Of a stretch of 10,844 bases of DNA, positions 1 through 5,092 are shown piece by piece. A program made the translations under genes and the position numbers. Numbering within the stretch: position 1 is the first letter of the stretch; the number at the start of each line of letters is the position of its first letter. The stretch is from Halobacteriales archaeon SW_9_67_24 (GTDB taxonomy: Archaea; Halobacteriota; Halobacteria; Halobacteriales; Halococcaceae), in contig PXSV01000116.1 of NCBI GenBank assembly GCA_003022685.1, forward strand, positions 1-10,844. The letters are read 5' to 3'. The notes below the pieces were generated by a model. The model ran no database searches. It was not told where the DNA came from and saw only the letters and a program-made list of their open reading frames with translations.

Positions 1-1
1 C

Positions 2-397
2 GACCTCCGAGAGTACCCGACCGCCGTCGGCCTGGAGCGGTTCTACCGTGCGATCGACGCGACCGGAGTCGTCTCCGGCACCCACGACACCGTCGCGGGC
101 CACACCGTGATCGACTCGATCGAGGCGATCACCCGGCTCTCCTCCGAGGAGTTCTACCGGCTCTACGGCCAGAGCACGAATCGTGCCCTCGTGTTCACCG
201 GCGTCACCCGGGGCGAGTCCCCACTCGTCGCGCTTCGGGTCGTGACCCCGAGCCCGAACGCGGTCGTGCTCCACGGGCTCGGCCAGGACGACCTCTGGGA
301 GCACGCCCCCGCGCTCGCCCGTGCCGACGGGTTCTCGCTCGCGGTGTGTGACGGCGCTCTCGACGGGGTGCTCGACACGCTCGCCGAGTTCCCCTAA
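2..397 (+). CDS. Unrecognised protein, C-terminal part (gene cut by the window edge)
   Basis: The reading frame is open from the first bases and ends with TAA at 395-397, giving at least 131 residues. A GTG at 107 could be read as a start, but the frame continues upstream with the same G/C-biased codons, so the gene very likely begins outside the window. The visible part has no transmembrane segment and no motif I recognise. It alternates helical, acidic stretches with a hydrophobic strand-like segment (RALVFTGVTRG, then VALRVVTP), which suggests a small alpha/beta domain. It is convergent with hmgB: 81 bases separate the two stop codons and no strong terminator is visible between them. I do not assign a function. 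It is a real gene by coding bias; the identity is open. Confidence 0.7.
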   Translation, partial: DLREYPTAVGLERFYRAIDATGVVSGTHDTVAGHTVIDSIEAITRLSSEEFYRLYGQSTNRALVFTGVTRGESPLVALRVVTPSPNAVVLHGLGQDDLWEHAPALARADGFSLAVCDGALDGVLDTLAEFP

Positions 398-478
398 CCG
401 CCACTCGCGAACGGTCGTGATCGGACCTGGATCGACTGCACGGTAAGTCGGTTCTCTCGTTGGTGTGGAATCAGGGAG

Positions 479-1813
479 TTACTCGACGTACCGGTAGGTC
501 CGCTCGTTCATCGGCCCCTGGCCGTCGCGAACGAACTCTCCCTCAGGAGCGGTGAGCGCGTCGAACTCGTCGTCCTTCGCGTGGTTGTGCGCATCGTGGA
601 TCCCCTCGTACTCCTCGAAAGAGATATCGCGGCGGGCTTCGAGCTGGTCGTCGATGTCGAGCGCGGCGAGTTCCTCGGTCCATCCCTCCTGAACCGTCTC
701 GCTGTGGATCTCGGCCTGCGCGCCGCTGCCGTACGATCCCACGAGCAGGCGCTCGCCGGCGGCGTCGAGTCCGTCCTCGCGGGCACGGCGGAGCGCGCTC
801 AGGCGCGCGACGTGGACCGAACCGGTGTACCAGTTGCCGACGTGGCGCGCGATGTCGAGCGTCGGCTCGATCGATCGATCGTACCACTCGCGGTACTGGT
901 CCGTCTCCTTCAGCGCGTCCATGTACTCCCGAACGGCGTCGCGATAGCCCGACTCGTCGTCGAACTCGTCGGGAAGGGGTTGCCGGCCGATCGCGGGTTC
1001 GAGGTCGTCTTCGATCGCGGTGCCGCGGGTCATGTGGCGATAGCCGAGTAGCGCGGCCTTCCGGACCATCCCCGGGAACGGGGTGTGGAAGGGGACGTAC
1101 CGGAAGCCGTCGGAGCGAACCCGGCCCGCGACCGACTCGTAGTCCTCCAGGGCCTCGCGCATCCGGGCGAGGTAGACCTGCACCGAGCGCTTGCCGTCCA
1201 CGCTAGGGAACTGCTGGTTGGGCTTGAGGAAGTCGGTCTCGTCGGCGCTGCCGAACCCCTGCTCCTTGCTGAGCGCAACGAGATCCGGGTCTTCACTGAT
1301 GAGCATCGCGACCGCGCCCGCGCCCTGAGTCGCCTCGCCGGCGTCACCGCGGGCGTACAGCGCGGTGTCGGTGGCGATCACCAGCGCCGATCGTCCCCGA
1401 TTCCGCCCCGCCCGGATCCAGTTGTACGCGTCGTCGAGGCTCTGGGTGCCCGAGATGCACGCGAACTTCCGCTCGCCCTTGTTTGCGTGGTGGAAGTCAG
1501 CCTCGAACACTTTTTCGAGACAGCCTGCGATGTAGGTCGAGACGGGTTTGGAGTTGTCGAACGCGCTTTCGGTCGCGACGTCGATCCGACCGATGTCGTC
1601 GGGTTCGAGACCCTTGCGCTCCATGAGCCCGTGAGCGGCGTTCGCGCCCATCGTCACGATGTCCTCGTGGACATCGGGGAACGAGCTCGCGTGGAGGCCG
1701 AGGCCCTCGGTGTACTTTCCGGGATCTTCGTCCATCGCCGGCGCGAACGTCTCCGCGAGGTCGAGCCGGAGCTTGCCCGCGTGGATCGCCATCGCGTCGA
1801 TGCCGACTGTCAT
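479..1813 (-). CDS. hmgB: Hydroxymethylglutaryl-CoA synthase (archaeal type)
   Basis: Condenses acetyl-CoA with acetoacetyl-CoA to HMG-CoA in the cytoplasm, the step before HMG-CoA reductase in the mevalonate pathway that feeds archaeal isoprenoid lipids. The 444-residue protein has the thiolase-fold catalytic triad of the family: Glu82 in ATESAFDNSKP, the acyl-accepting Cys119 in ACISGTQS, and His243 in PFHTPFPGMV. The haloarchaeal form is this long. Start ATG (reverse complement at 1811-1813) is preceded by a TATA-like AAATA on the minus strand at 1837-1841, about 26 bases upstream, which fits leaderless transcription from this codon. It is transcribed away from the enolase-like gene, and the 146-base divergent spacer also contains a perfect 18-base palindrome (1859-1876). 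The neighbours are not mevalonate genes, so it probably forms a single-gene unit. Identification is very secure. Confidence 0.97.
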   Translation of the reverse strand: MTVGIDAMAIHAGKLRLDLAETFAPAMDEDPGKYTEGLGLHASSFPDVHEDIVTMGANAAHGLMERKGLEPDDIGRIDVATESAFDNSKPVSTYIAGCLEKVFEADFHHANKGERKFACISGTQSLDDAYNWIRAGRNRGRSALVIATDTALYARGDAGEATQGAGAVAMLISEDPDLVALSKEQGFGSADETDFLKPNQQFPSVDGKRSVQVYLARMREALEDYESVAGRVRSDGFRYVPFHTPFPGMVRKAALLGYRHMTRGTAIEDDLEPAIGRQPLPDEFDDESGYRDAVREYMDALKETDQYREWYDRSIEPTLDIARHVGNWYTGSVHVARLSALRRAREDGLDAAGERLLVGSYGSGAQAEIHSETVQEGWTEELAALDIDDQLEARRDISFEEYEGIHDAHNHAKDDEFDALTAPEGEFVRDGQGPMNERTYRYVE

Positions 1814-1836
1814 GTCGTCGATCTGGGAGGGGCGGG

Positions 1837-1841
1837 TATTT
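1837..1841 (-). promoter_or_regulatory. hmgB: TATA-like box for hmgB
   Basis: An A/T run in GC-rich surroundings (minus strand CCCCAAATACCCG), centred about 26 bases upstream of the hmgB ATG. This is the spacing expected for a leaderless archaeal promoter. Confidence 0.55.
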
Positions 1842-1858
1842 GGGGCTGTCGACTCCCC

Positions 1859-1876
1859 TATCGACGATCGTCGATA
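1859..1876. promoter_or_regulatory. Perfect 18-base palindrome, candidate operator
   Basis: TATCGACGATCGTCGATA is its own reverse complement over all 18 bases. It lies 45 bases upstream of the hmgB start, on the upstream side of its TATA-like box, and 83 bases before the start of the divergent enolase-like gene. Dyads of this size are typical of sites bound by dimeric regulators. The regulator is unknown, and chance is possible because CGATCG-rich words are common in this DNA. Confidence 0.4.
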
Positions 1877-1929
1877 TCCGTGTGAAGGGGCATGGGCTGT
1901 GGTTTGGCGTCGCGCGCGATCGGGGGTAC

Positions 1930-1936
1930 GCTTTTC
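1930..1936 (+). promoter_or_regulatory. TATA-like box for the enolase-like gene
   Basis: The string ACGCTTTTC (1928-1936) has its T-run centred 27 bases before the ATG at 1960. The same nine bases occur at the same distance before guaB (6262-6270), which supports both assignments. Confidence 0.5.
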
Positions 1937-1959
1937 GCCCCCGGCGACCGATCGAGCGC

Positions 1960-3012
1960 ATGGCGCTGTACGATCGGGTCGGCGACCTCGACGTGACGAT
2001 CGAGGAGTGCGAGTTCGACCGACGGGTCCGCGACACGTCGAGCGGATTCGAGCGGGTGACGACCGTCATCGCTCTCCGCGGCGACGGCGAGGTCGGACAC
2101 GGTGAGGACGTCACCTACGAGGCCGACGAGCACGACGCGCTGATCGAGACGGCCCCTGACCTCGTGCCGACCGGGGCGATGACTCATCGCGAGTTCGCCG
2201 CCCAGGCCGGCGACACCGACCTCTTCTTCGGGCGCGACCTCGACCGCGACGCGTTCCGGGACTACCGGCGATGGGCGTTCGAGAGCGCGGCGCTCGATCT
2301 CGCGCTCAGGCAGGCCGACACGGACCTCGCCAGCGCGCTCGGCCGTGAGTACGACCCGGTCCGGTTCGTCGCCAGCACCCGCCTCGGCGACCCACCAACG
2401 TTCGATCGGGTCAGGGCGTTCCTCGATCGCGATCCGACGCTGGAGTTCAAGCTCGATCCGACCGGCGGGTGGTCCACGGAGCTGATCGACCGCCTCGCCG
2501 ACACGGGTCAGGTTCGGGTGCTCGACCTGAAGGGGCAGTACCGCGGAACGAGCGTGGACCAGGCGGCCGACCCGGACCTCTACGAACGGGTGATCGGGGG
2601 GTTCCCCGACGCGACGATCGAGGACCCCGCGCTCACCGAGGAAACCCGGCCACTGTTCGAGGGCCACGAGGAACGTGTCTCGTGGGACGCTCCGATCCAC
2701 GGCGTCGACACTATCGAAAGCCTCCCGTGGGAGCCGAGCACGCTCAACATCAAACCCTCGCGCTTTGGCTCGGTCGAGTCGCTGTTCGACACCATCGAGT
2801 ACTGCCGCGAGCGTGACGTTGCGTGCTACGGCGGCGGCCAGTTCGAACTCGATGTCGGCCGCGAGCACCTCCACGCGCTCGCGTCCCTGTTCTACCCGGA
2901 CGCTCCCAACGATGTCGCCCCGCGGGCGTACAACGATCCCGATCTCACTGGTGACCTCCCGACGAGCCCGCTCGCCACACCGGCTGCACCCACCGGCCTG
3001 GGCTGGCGCTGA
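1960..3012 (+). CDS. Enolase-superfamily protein (muconate-lactonizing / o-succinylbenzoate synthase-like)
   Basis: A 350-residue protein with the barrel signature of the enolase superfamily. I see Lys164 (LEFKLDP), Asp189 (VRVLDLKGQY), Glu221 (ATIEDPAL), Asp243 (RVSWDAPIH) and Lys265 (LNIKPSRFG). Their spacing of 25, 32, 22 and 22 is close to the Lys/Asp/Glu/Asp/Lys set of bacterial MenC-type enzymes: two acid-base lysines and three Mg2+ ligands. The N-terminal ~110 residues would be the capping domain. Enzymes of this fold abstract a proton alpha to a carboxylate; the substrate here cannot be read from sequence. The open frame runs back to 1840, but ATG 1960 is chosen because the TATA-like box lies 27 bases upstream and the upstream codons read poorly. 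There is no menaquinone gene beside it, so I do not call it menC. It is convergent with the stress-protein gene, with 40 bases between stops. Confidence 0.85.
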   Translation: MALYDRVGDLDVTIEECEFDRRVRDTSSGFERVTTVIALRGDGEVGHGEDVTYEADEHDALIETAPDLVPTGAMTHREFAAQAGDTDLFFGRDLDRDAFRDYRRWAFESAALDLALRQADTDLASALGREYDPVRFVASTRLGDPPTFDRVRAFLDRDPTLEFKLDPTGGWSTELIDRLADTGQVRVLDLKGQYRGTSVDQAADPDLYERVIGGFPDATIEDPALTEETRPLFEGHEERVSWDAPIHGVDTIESLPWEPSTLNIKPSRFGSVESLFDTIEYCRERDVACYGGGQFELDVGREHLHALASLFYPDAPNDVAPRAYNDPDLTGDLPTSPLATPAAPTGLGWR

Positions 3013-3052
3013 GCCGCTCCGTCGGGAGTCACATCGTCGGTGTTGTCGCCGC

Positions 3053-3475
3053 TCACCCGATGATCGTGACCGGCACCGGGACGCCCCGCGCGACCGTCTC
3101 GGCCACGCTCCCGAGCAGGAGTCGTTTCGGCCCCGATCGGCCGTGGCTCCCGATGACGACGTGATCGACGTCGTGGGCCTCGACGTACGCGGCGATCGTC
3201 TCGCCAGGCACGCCGTCCTCGGTGGCCGTCCGCACCGTTCTTCCGTGTTCGTCGGCCAGTTCGGTCGCTTCGGCACGCACCTGTTCGCTCTCCTCGTGGG
3301 CTTCCTCGCACCAGCGCTTGCCGAGGCCGCTCTCGGTCGACCCGTACCCCCACTCCGCGGGATTGACGACGTGGAGCGTCGTGATCGTCGCGTCGGGATA
3401 CTCCCCGAGGGCGTACGCCAGCGCGTCCCGGGCCTGGTCCGAGCCGTCGAACGGGACGAGCAAGTGCTTCGCCAT
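3053..3475 (-). CDS. Universal stress protein (UspA family)
   Basis: A single-domain, 140-residue USP of usual length. The N-terminus HLLVPFDGSDQARDALAYAL is the first strand and helix of the family, followed by TLHVVNP. The C-terminal part carries the ATP-binding pattern G-2x-G-9x-G-S: Gly109, Gly112, Gly122 and Ser123 in GSHGRSGPKRLLLGSVAETV. It is therefore expected to be an ATP-binding, cytoplasmic, probably dimeric stress protein. The precise role is unknown, as for most of the family. ATG at 3473-3475 is chosen because it places the conserved motif two residues after the start; the frame continues far upstream but only as non-homologous sequence. A weak TTCTTGA on the minus strand near 3502 could be its promoter. 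It diverges from the HTH gene and is convergent with the enolase-like gene. Confidence 0.93.
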   Translation of the reverse strand: MAKHLLVPFDGSDQARDALAYALGEYPDATITTLHVVNPAEWGYGSTESGLGKRWCEEAHEESEQVRAEATELADEHGRTVRTATEDGVPGETIAAYVEAHDVDHVVIGSHGRSGPKRLLLGSVAETVARGVPVPVTIIG

Positions 3476-3576
3476 GCGGATCGTATGCCAAGGGCACTCA
3501 AGAAGGTGCTGGCGAGAGTCGTGTTCGACCGCGCCGGACAGCGCCGACGGGCGCTCGGCGACAAAAGTGTGTAGAG

Positions 3577-3582
3577 TTATTA
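3577..3582 (+). promoter_or_regulatory. TATA-like box for the HTH gene
   Basis: TTATTA stands out in GC-rich DNA and is centred about 26 bases before the ATG at 3605, which indicates a leaderless transcript. Confidence 0.6.
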
Positions 3583-3604
3583 CCGGGTCGGTCCATCGCG
3601 ACGC

Positions 3605-4030
3605 ATGAACAAGCTCGACGAGGTCGACGGCGAGGCGCTGCGCCGTACCCTCGACGAGGCCACGGACGCGAAGGCGGCGAAGCGGCTGATGGTGGGACTG
3701 GCGTACAAGCAGGGCGTCCGGGTCGAAACGCTCGCGGAGTGGTACGGGATCCCGCGCTCGACGGTCTACTCGTGGCTCGACCGCTTCGAGGAGCGCCCCA
3801 TCGACGAGGCGATCGAAGACGAGCACCGGCCAGGACGCCCCCCGAAGCTCGCCCCCGGCCAGCGCGCGGACCTCGAACGGACGCTCCGGCGCGCGCCCGG
3901 CGCGTTCGGGTTCGAGGGCTCGTCGTGGACGCCCGCCCTCCTCCAGGAGTACGTCGAGCAGCGCTTCGGCGTCGAGTACTCGCTCGGCCACGCACGCCGG
4001 CTGCTCCGGGAGATCAGGAACGACGACTGA
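3605..4030 (+). CDS. Helix-turn-helix protein resembling the DNA-binding part of IS630-type transposases
   Basis: A 141-residue protein with two predicted DNA-binding units. Residues about 38-60 (ETLAEWYGIPRSTVYSWLDR) form a homeodomain-like helix-turn-helix. A basic hinge follows (RPGRPPK, near 76-81, AT-hook-like). Residues about 108-137 (SWTPALLQEYVEQRFGVEYS, then HARRLLREI) form the winged helix that precedes the DDE catalytic domain in IS630-family transposases. No DDE domain follows: the frame stops at 4030 and I see no remnant downstream in any frame. There are no terminal inverted repeats around it either. Its own clear promoter and haloarchaeal-type codon use suggest a kept gene rather than fresh debris, either a domesticated regulator or the first ORF of a decayed element. 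The target is unknown. Confidence 0.85.
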   Translation: MNKLDEVDGEALRRTLDEATDAKAAKRLMVGLAYKQGVRVETLAEWYGIPRSTVYSWLDRFEERPIDEAIEDEHRPGRPPKLAPGQRADLERTLRRAPGAFGFEGSSWTPALLQEYVEQRFGVEYSLGHARRLLREIRNDD

Positions 4031-4092
4031 GGCCGCCGATCGTCAGTGACGGGACTGCGACGGTCGGTCGAGGGTTGCCGAGTCGCCCGAGC

Positions 4093-4120
4093 GCTCTCCA
4101 GGTACTTCGATCGGGAGAGC
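4093..4120. repeat. 7-base inverted repeat downstream of the HTH gene
   Basis: GCTCTCC (4093-4099) and GGAGAGC (4114-4120) are perfect complements around a 14-base loop, 62 bases after the HTH stop codon. There is no T-run after it, so a terminator role is uncertain. Confidence 0.45.
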
Positions 4121-4165
4121 GGTCGCAACGGATCGCCCGAGCCGTGCACCCGACTGATAGGGTCA

Positions 4166-4229
4166 GTTGGAATCGTTTACCGGTGCGACCGCACGACGCC
4201 GTACGGCCGATCCCGGAAAGACTTCCAAC
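4166..4229. repeat. Imperfect palindrome A of a related pair
   Basis: The ends GTTGGAA (4166-4172) and TTCCAAC (4223-4229) are exact complements. The arms continue imperfectly inward: the left reads on as TCGTTTACCGG, the reverse complement of the right as GTCTTTCCGGG. The whole unit is 64 bases. Its left arm resembles that of palindrome B (4249-4311), with shared GTTG, GTTT and CCGGT blocks at the same positions. Confidence 0.55.
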
Positions 4230-4241
4230 CGATACTATGAG

Positions 4242-4318
4242 AGGGATCGTTGTGACTGTTTCCCGGTAGCCGCCGGCCCCGTGTCGACGGCGTACCGAAA
4301 CGACTCACAACGATCCCT
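4242..4318. repeat. Long palindrome B with perfect 14-base arms
   Basis: AGGGATCGTTGTGA (4242-4255) and its exact reverse complement (4305-4318) enclose 49 bases. The enclosed bases are themselves partly complementary (GTTTCCCGGTAGCCG against the reverse complement CGTTTCGGTACGCCG). The result is a potential hairpin of about 77 bases. The core 4249-4311 is 63 bases and resembles palindrome A. Confidence 0.7.
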
Positions 4319-4420
4319 GTGAGGTGCTACTGGAGGGCCTCGGCGAACCGCTCCGGACACGTTCGCACGGCGTCGCTGGGAGCGTAGCCACGAGTCGCTC
4401 GGCGATCCGTACAATCGGCT

Positions 4421-4445
4421 TGCGGAGGAGCGCACTGGCTCCGCA
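4421..4445. repeat. 7-base GC-rich inverted repeat
   Basis: TGCGGAG (4421-4427) and CTCCGCA (4439-4445) are perfect complements around an 11-base loop. On the minus strand it lies just past the T5 run at 4466-4470. Confidence 0.4.
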
Positions 4446-4473
4446 CCTCGCGTCCGCTCGTCGTCAAAAATGA

Positions 4474-4496
4474 ATGGGGTCGGAGGGATTTGAACC
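4474..4496 (-). repeat. Second copy of the tRNA-Trp 3' end (23-base direct repeat with 4610-4632)
   Basis: These 23 bases equal 4610-4632 exactly. They cover the last 22 bases of tRNA-Trp (part of the T loop, the T-stem 3' side, the acceptor 3' side and the discriminator A) plus one flanking base. The copies are in the same orientation, 136 bases apart. A repeated tRNA 3' end is the classic mark of tyrosine-integrase attachment sites, so this may be an att remnant. No integrase is present between the copies. Confidence 0.7.
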
Positions 4497-4550
4497 ACGG
4501 TCGTTTCGCTCACTTCGTTCGCTCCATTCCCTGGTTCAAATTCTCCTCCG
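4481..4550. repeat. Inverted repeat that folds the tRNA-tail copy into a hairpin
   Basis: ATTTGAACCA (4488-4497) pairs perfectly with TGGTTCAAAT (4532-4541). Beyond a 1-base/3-base internal loop, CGGAGG (4481-4486) pairs with CCTCCG (4545-4550). The stem is thus 16 pairs with a 34-base loop. The loop carries, on the minus strand, GGAGCGAACGAA, a string also found at the window end (10833-10844). Confidence 0.6.
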
Positions 4551-4561
4551 TTCACGATCCA

Positions 4562-4603
4562 TGCGGCGCAGGTGACTCGCTTCGCTCGTCACGTAGCGCC
4601 GCA
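4562..4603. repeat. Hairpin directly downstream of tRNA-Trp
   Basis: TGCGGCGC (4562-4569) pairs with GCGCCGCA (4596-4603), and inside it GTGAC (4572-4576) pairs with GTCAC (4588-4592) around an 11-base loop. On the minus strand it begins 8 bases after the tRNA-Trp 3' end, so it would be in the trailer of the primary transcript. Confidence 0.55.
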
Positions 4604-4610
4604 GAATCGA

Positions 4611-4789
4611 TGGGGTCGGAGGGATTTGAACCCCCGATCGACTGATATCTCCGGTCTGCGCCTCGGTCCTCCAGAGGGTCGTCACGGCGGGCGGTGATCA
4701 GCCGTCCGCTCGGAATATCAGCCTGGAGTCTCGTCACCGGGCGCGGTGCCTCTGGAGTCAGTCGCCATCCCTGACTTGGCCACGACCCC
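4611..4789 (-). tRNA. tRNA-Trp (anticodon CCA) with a 105-base intron
   Basis: The acceptor stem GGGGTCG/CGACCCC pairs fully. The D arm is GCC/GGC, the anticodon stem ACTGA/TCAGT, the loop CT-CCA-G-A, and the T arm GGGGG-TTCAAAT-CCCTC, with discriminator A. Exon 1 is 4789-4752 (38 bases) and exon 2 is 4646-4611 (36 bases), giving a mature RNA of 74 bases; CCA is not encoded. The splice sites form a textbook archaeal bulge-helix-bulge: the 4-pair helix CTCC/GGAG is flanked by the 3-base bulges AGA and ATA. Cutting after the second base of each bulge yields exactly these exons, with the intron after position 37. The usual haloarchaeal tRNA-Trp intron sits at this place and has this size. A T-run on the minus strand near 4819 (ATCGTTTTCGG), about 30 bases upstream, is a plausible promoter. 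Confidence 0.96.
4647..4751 (-). ncRNA. tRNA-Trp intron acting as a box C/D 2'-O-methylation guide
   Basis: The intron contains, in order, box C GTGACGA (4737-4731), box D' CCGA (4713-4710), box C' GTGACGA (4685-4679) and box D CCGA (4666-4663). The guide ahead of D' pairs over 9 bases with the pre-tRNA around the 3' splice site, and the fifth base before D' faces U39. The guide ahead of D pairs over 9 bases around the 5' splice site, and the fifth base before D faces C34. C34 and U39 of tRNA-Trp are the known targets of this intron in Haloferax volcanii, so family knowledge and the fifth-base rule agree. Spacers are 17 (C to D') and 12 bases (C' to D). The boxes depart from the usual RUGAUGA and CUGA by one base each. 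L7Ae, Nop5 and fibrillarin would be the partners. Confidence 0.88.
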
Positions 4790-4812
4790 GCGATCCTCCT
4801 TAGAACGAATCC

Positions 4813-4830
4813 ACCGAAAACGATTTCGGT
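4813..4830. repeat. 7-pair hairpin between the zinc-ribbon gene and tRNA-Trp
   Basis: ACCGAAA (4813-4819) and TTTCGGT (4824-4830) are perfect complements around 4 bases. It starts two bases after the stop codon of the upstream minus-strand gene and ends 23 bases before tRNA-Trp. It may help end that transcript; the same T-run may serve as the tRNA promoter. Confidence 0.45.
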
Positions 4831-4832
4831 TG

Positions 4833-5060
4833 CTACTCGCGGTCGGTCTCGTGCCACCCGCAGTCCTGACATTTCCGGCCGGTGACGAACGCCGAGATCG
4901 AGGGCATGTAGCCGACTTCGAGGACGTTGCCACCGCAGTCGGGACACTCCCGGTCGGCGTCGGTGATGGGTTCGGCGTCCATCACGTCCTCTCCCTCGAT
5001 GAGCTCGGCGAGCGCTTCCGGCGTGACCATCCGCCCTTCGACGACGCGGTTGTCGGCCAT
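4833..5060 (-). CDS. Small zinc-ribbon protein, DUF5795-like
   Basis: A 75-residue acidic protein. Two CxxC pairs, Cys39/Cys42 in ECPDCGG and Cys64/Cys67 in KCQDCGW, are 21 residues apart and would bind one zinc ion as a ribbon. The N-terminal half (EGRMVTPEALAELIEGEDVM) looks helical and acidic. It matches, from memory, the haloarchaeal family DUF5795, whose function is unknown. ATG at 5058-5060. It follows the DUF5794-like membrane protein gene by 32 bases on the same strand, so the two are probably co-transcribed. An A/T patch (5086-5095), which overlaps the end of the upstream gene, could act as an additional internal promoter. tRNA-Trp follows 43 bases downstream. Nucleic-acid or protein binding is possible but is only inferred from the zinc ribbon. 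Confidence 0.88.
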   Translation of the reverse strand: MADNRVVEGRMVTPEALAELIEGEDVMDAEPITDADRECPDCGGNVLEVGYMPSISAFVTGRKCQDCGWHETDRE

Positions 5061-5092
5061 ATCGCCACGCGGGGGGCGACGACCCTAAACCT

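Larger units (their letters stand above)
4031..4610. other. Gene-free stretch rich in inverted repeats
   Basis: No frame here gives a convincing protein. Instead it holds six separate inverted repeats (4093-4120, 4166-4229, 4242-4318, 4421-4445, 4481-4550, 4562-4603) and a copy of the tRNA-Trp 3' end (4474-4496). On the minus strand the tail copy is followed by a run of five T (4466-4470), a possible stop for any transcript running on from tRNA-Trp. The stretch may be non-coding RNA, remains of mobile DNA, or both. Confidence 0.6.

Noticed and set aside
1858..3564. 568-codon frame on the minus strand over the enolase-like gene and the stress-protein region
   Set aside because: It runs antisense to one recognisable gene and out of frame through another, with Arg/Ser/Pro-rich shadow composition.
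4031..4473. Remnant of an IS630 DDE domain after the HTH gene
   Set aside because: I translated the stretch by eye and found no catalytic motifs, no terminal inverted repeats and no target duplication.
4235..4555. 106-codon minus-strand frame over the hairpin region
   Set aside because: It translates the tRNA-tail copy and palindrome B, so its apparent openness comes from structured repeats. It has no protein-like features.
4698..4721. CTGA strings in the tRNA-Trp intron as D boxes
   Set aside because: CTGA occurs twice (intron bases 31-34 and 51-54), but neither puts the fifth upstream base against C34 or U39. The two CCGA boxes do so exactly.
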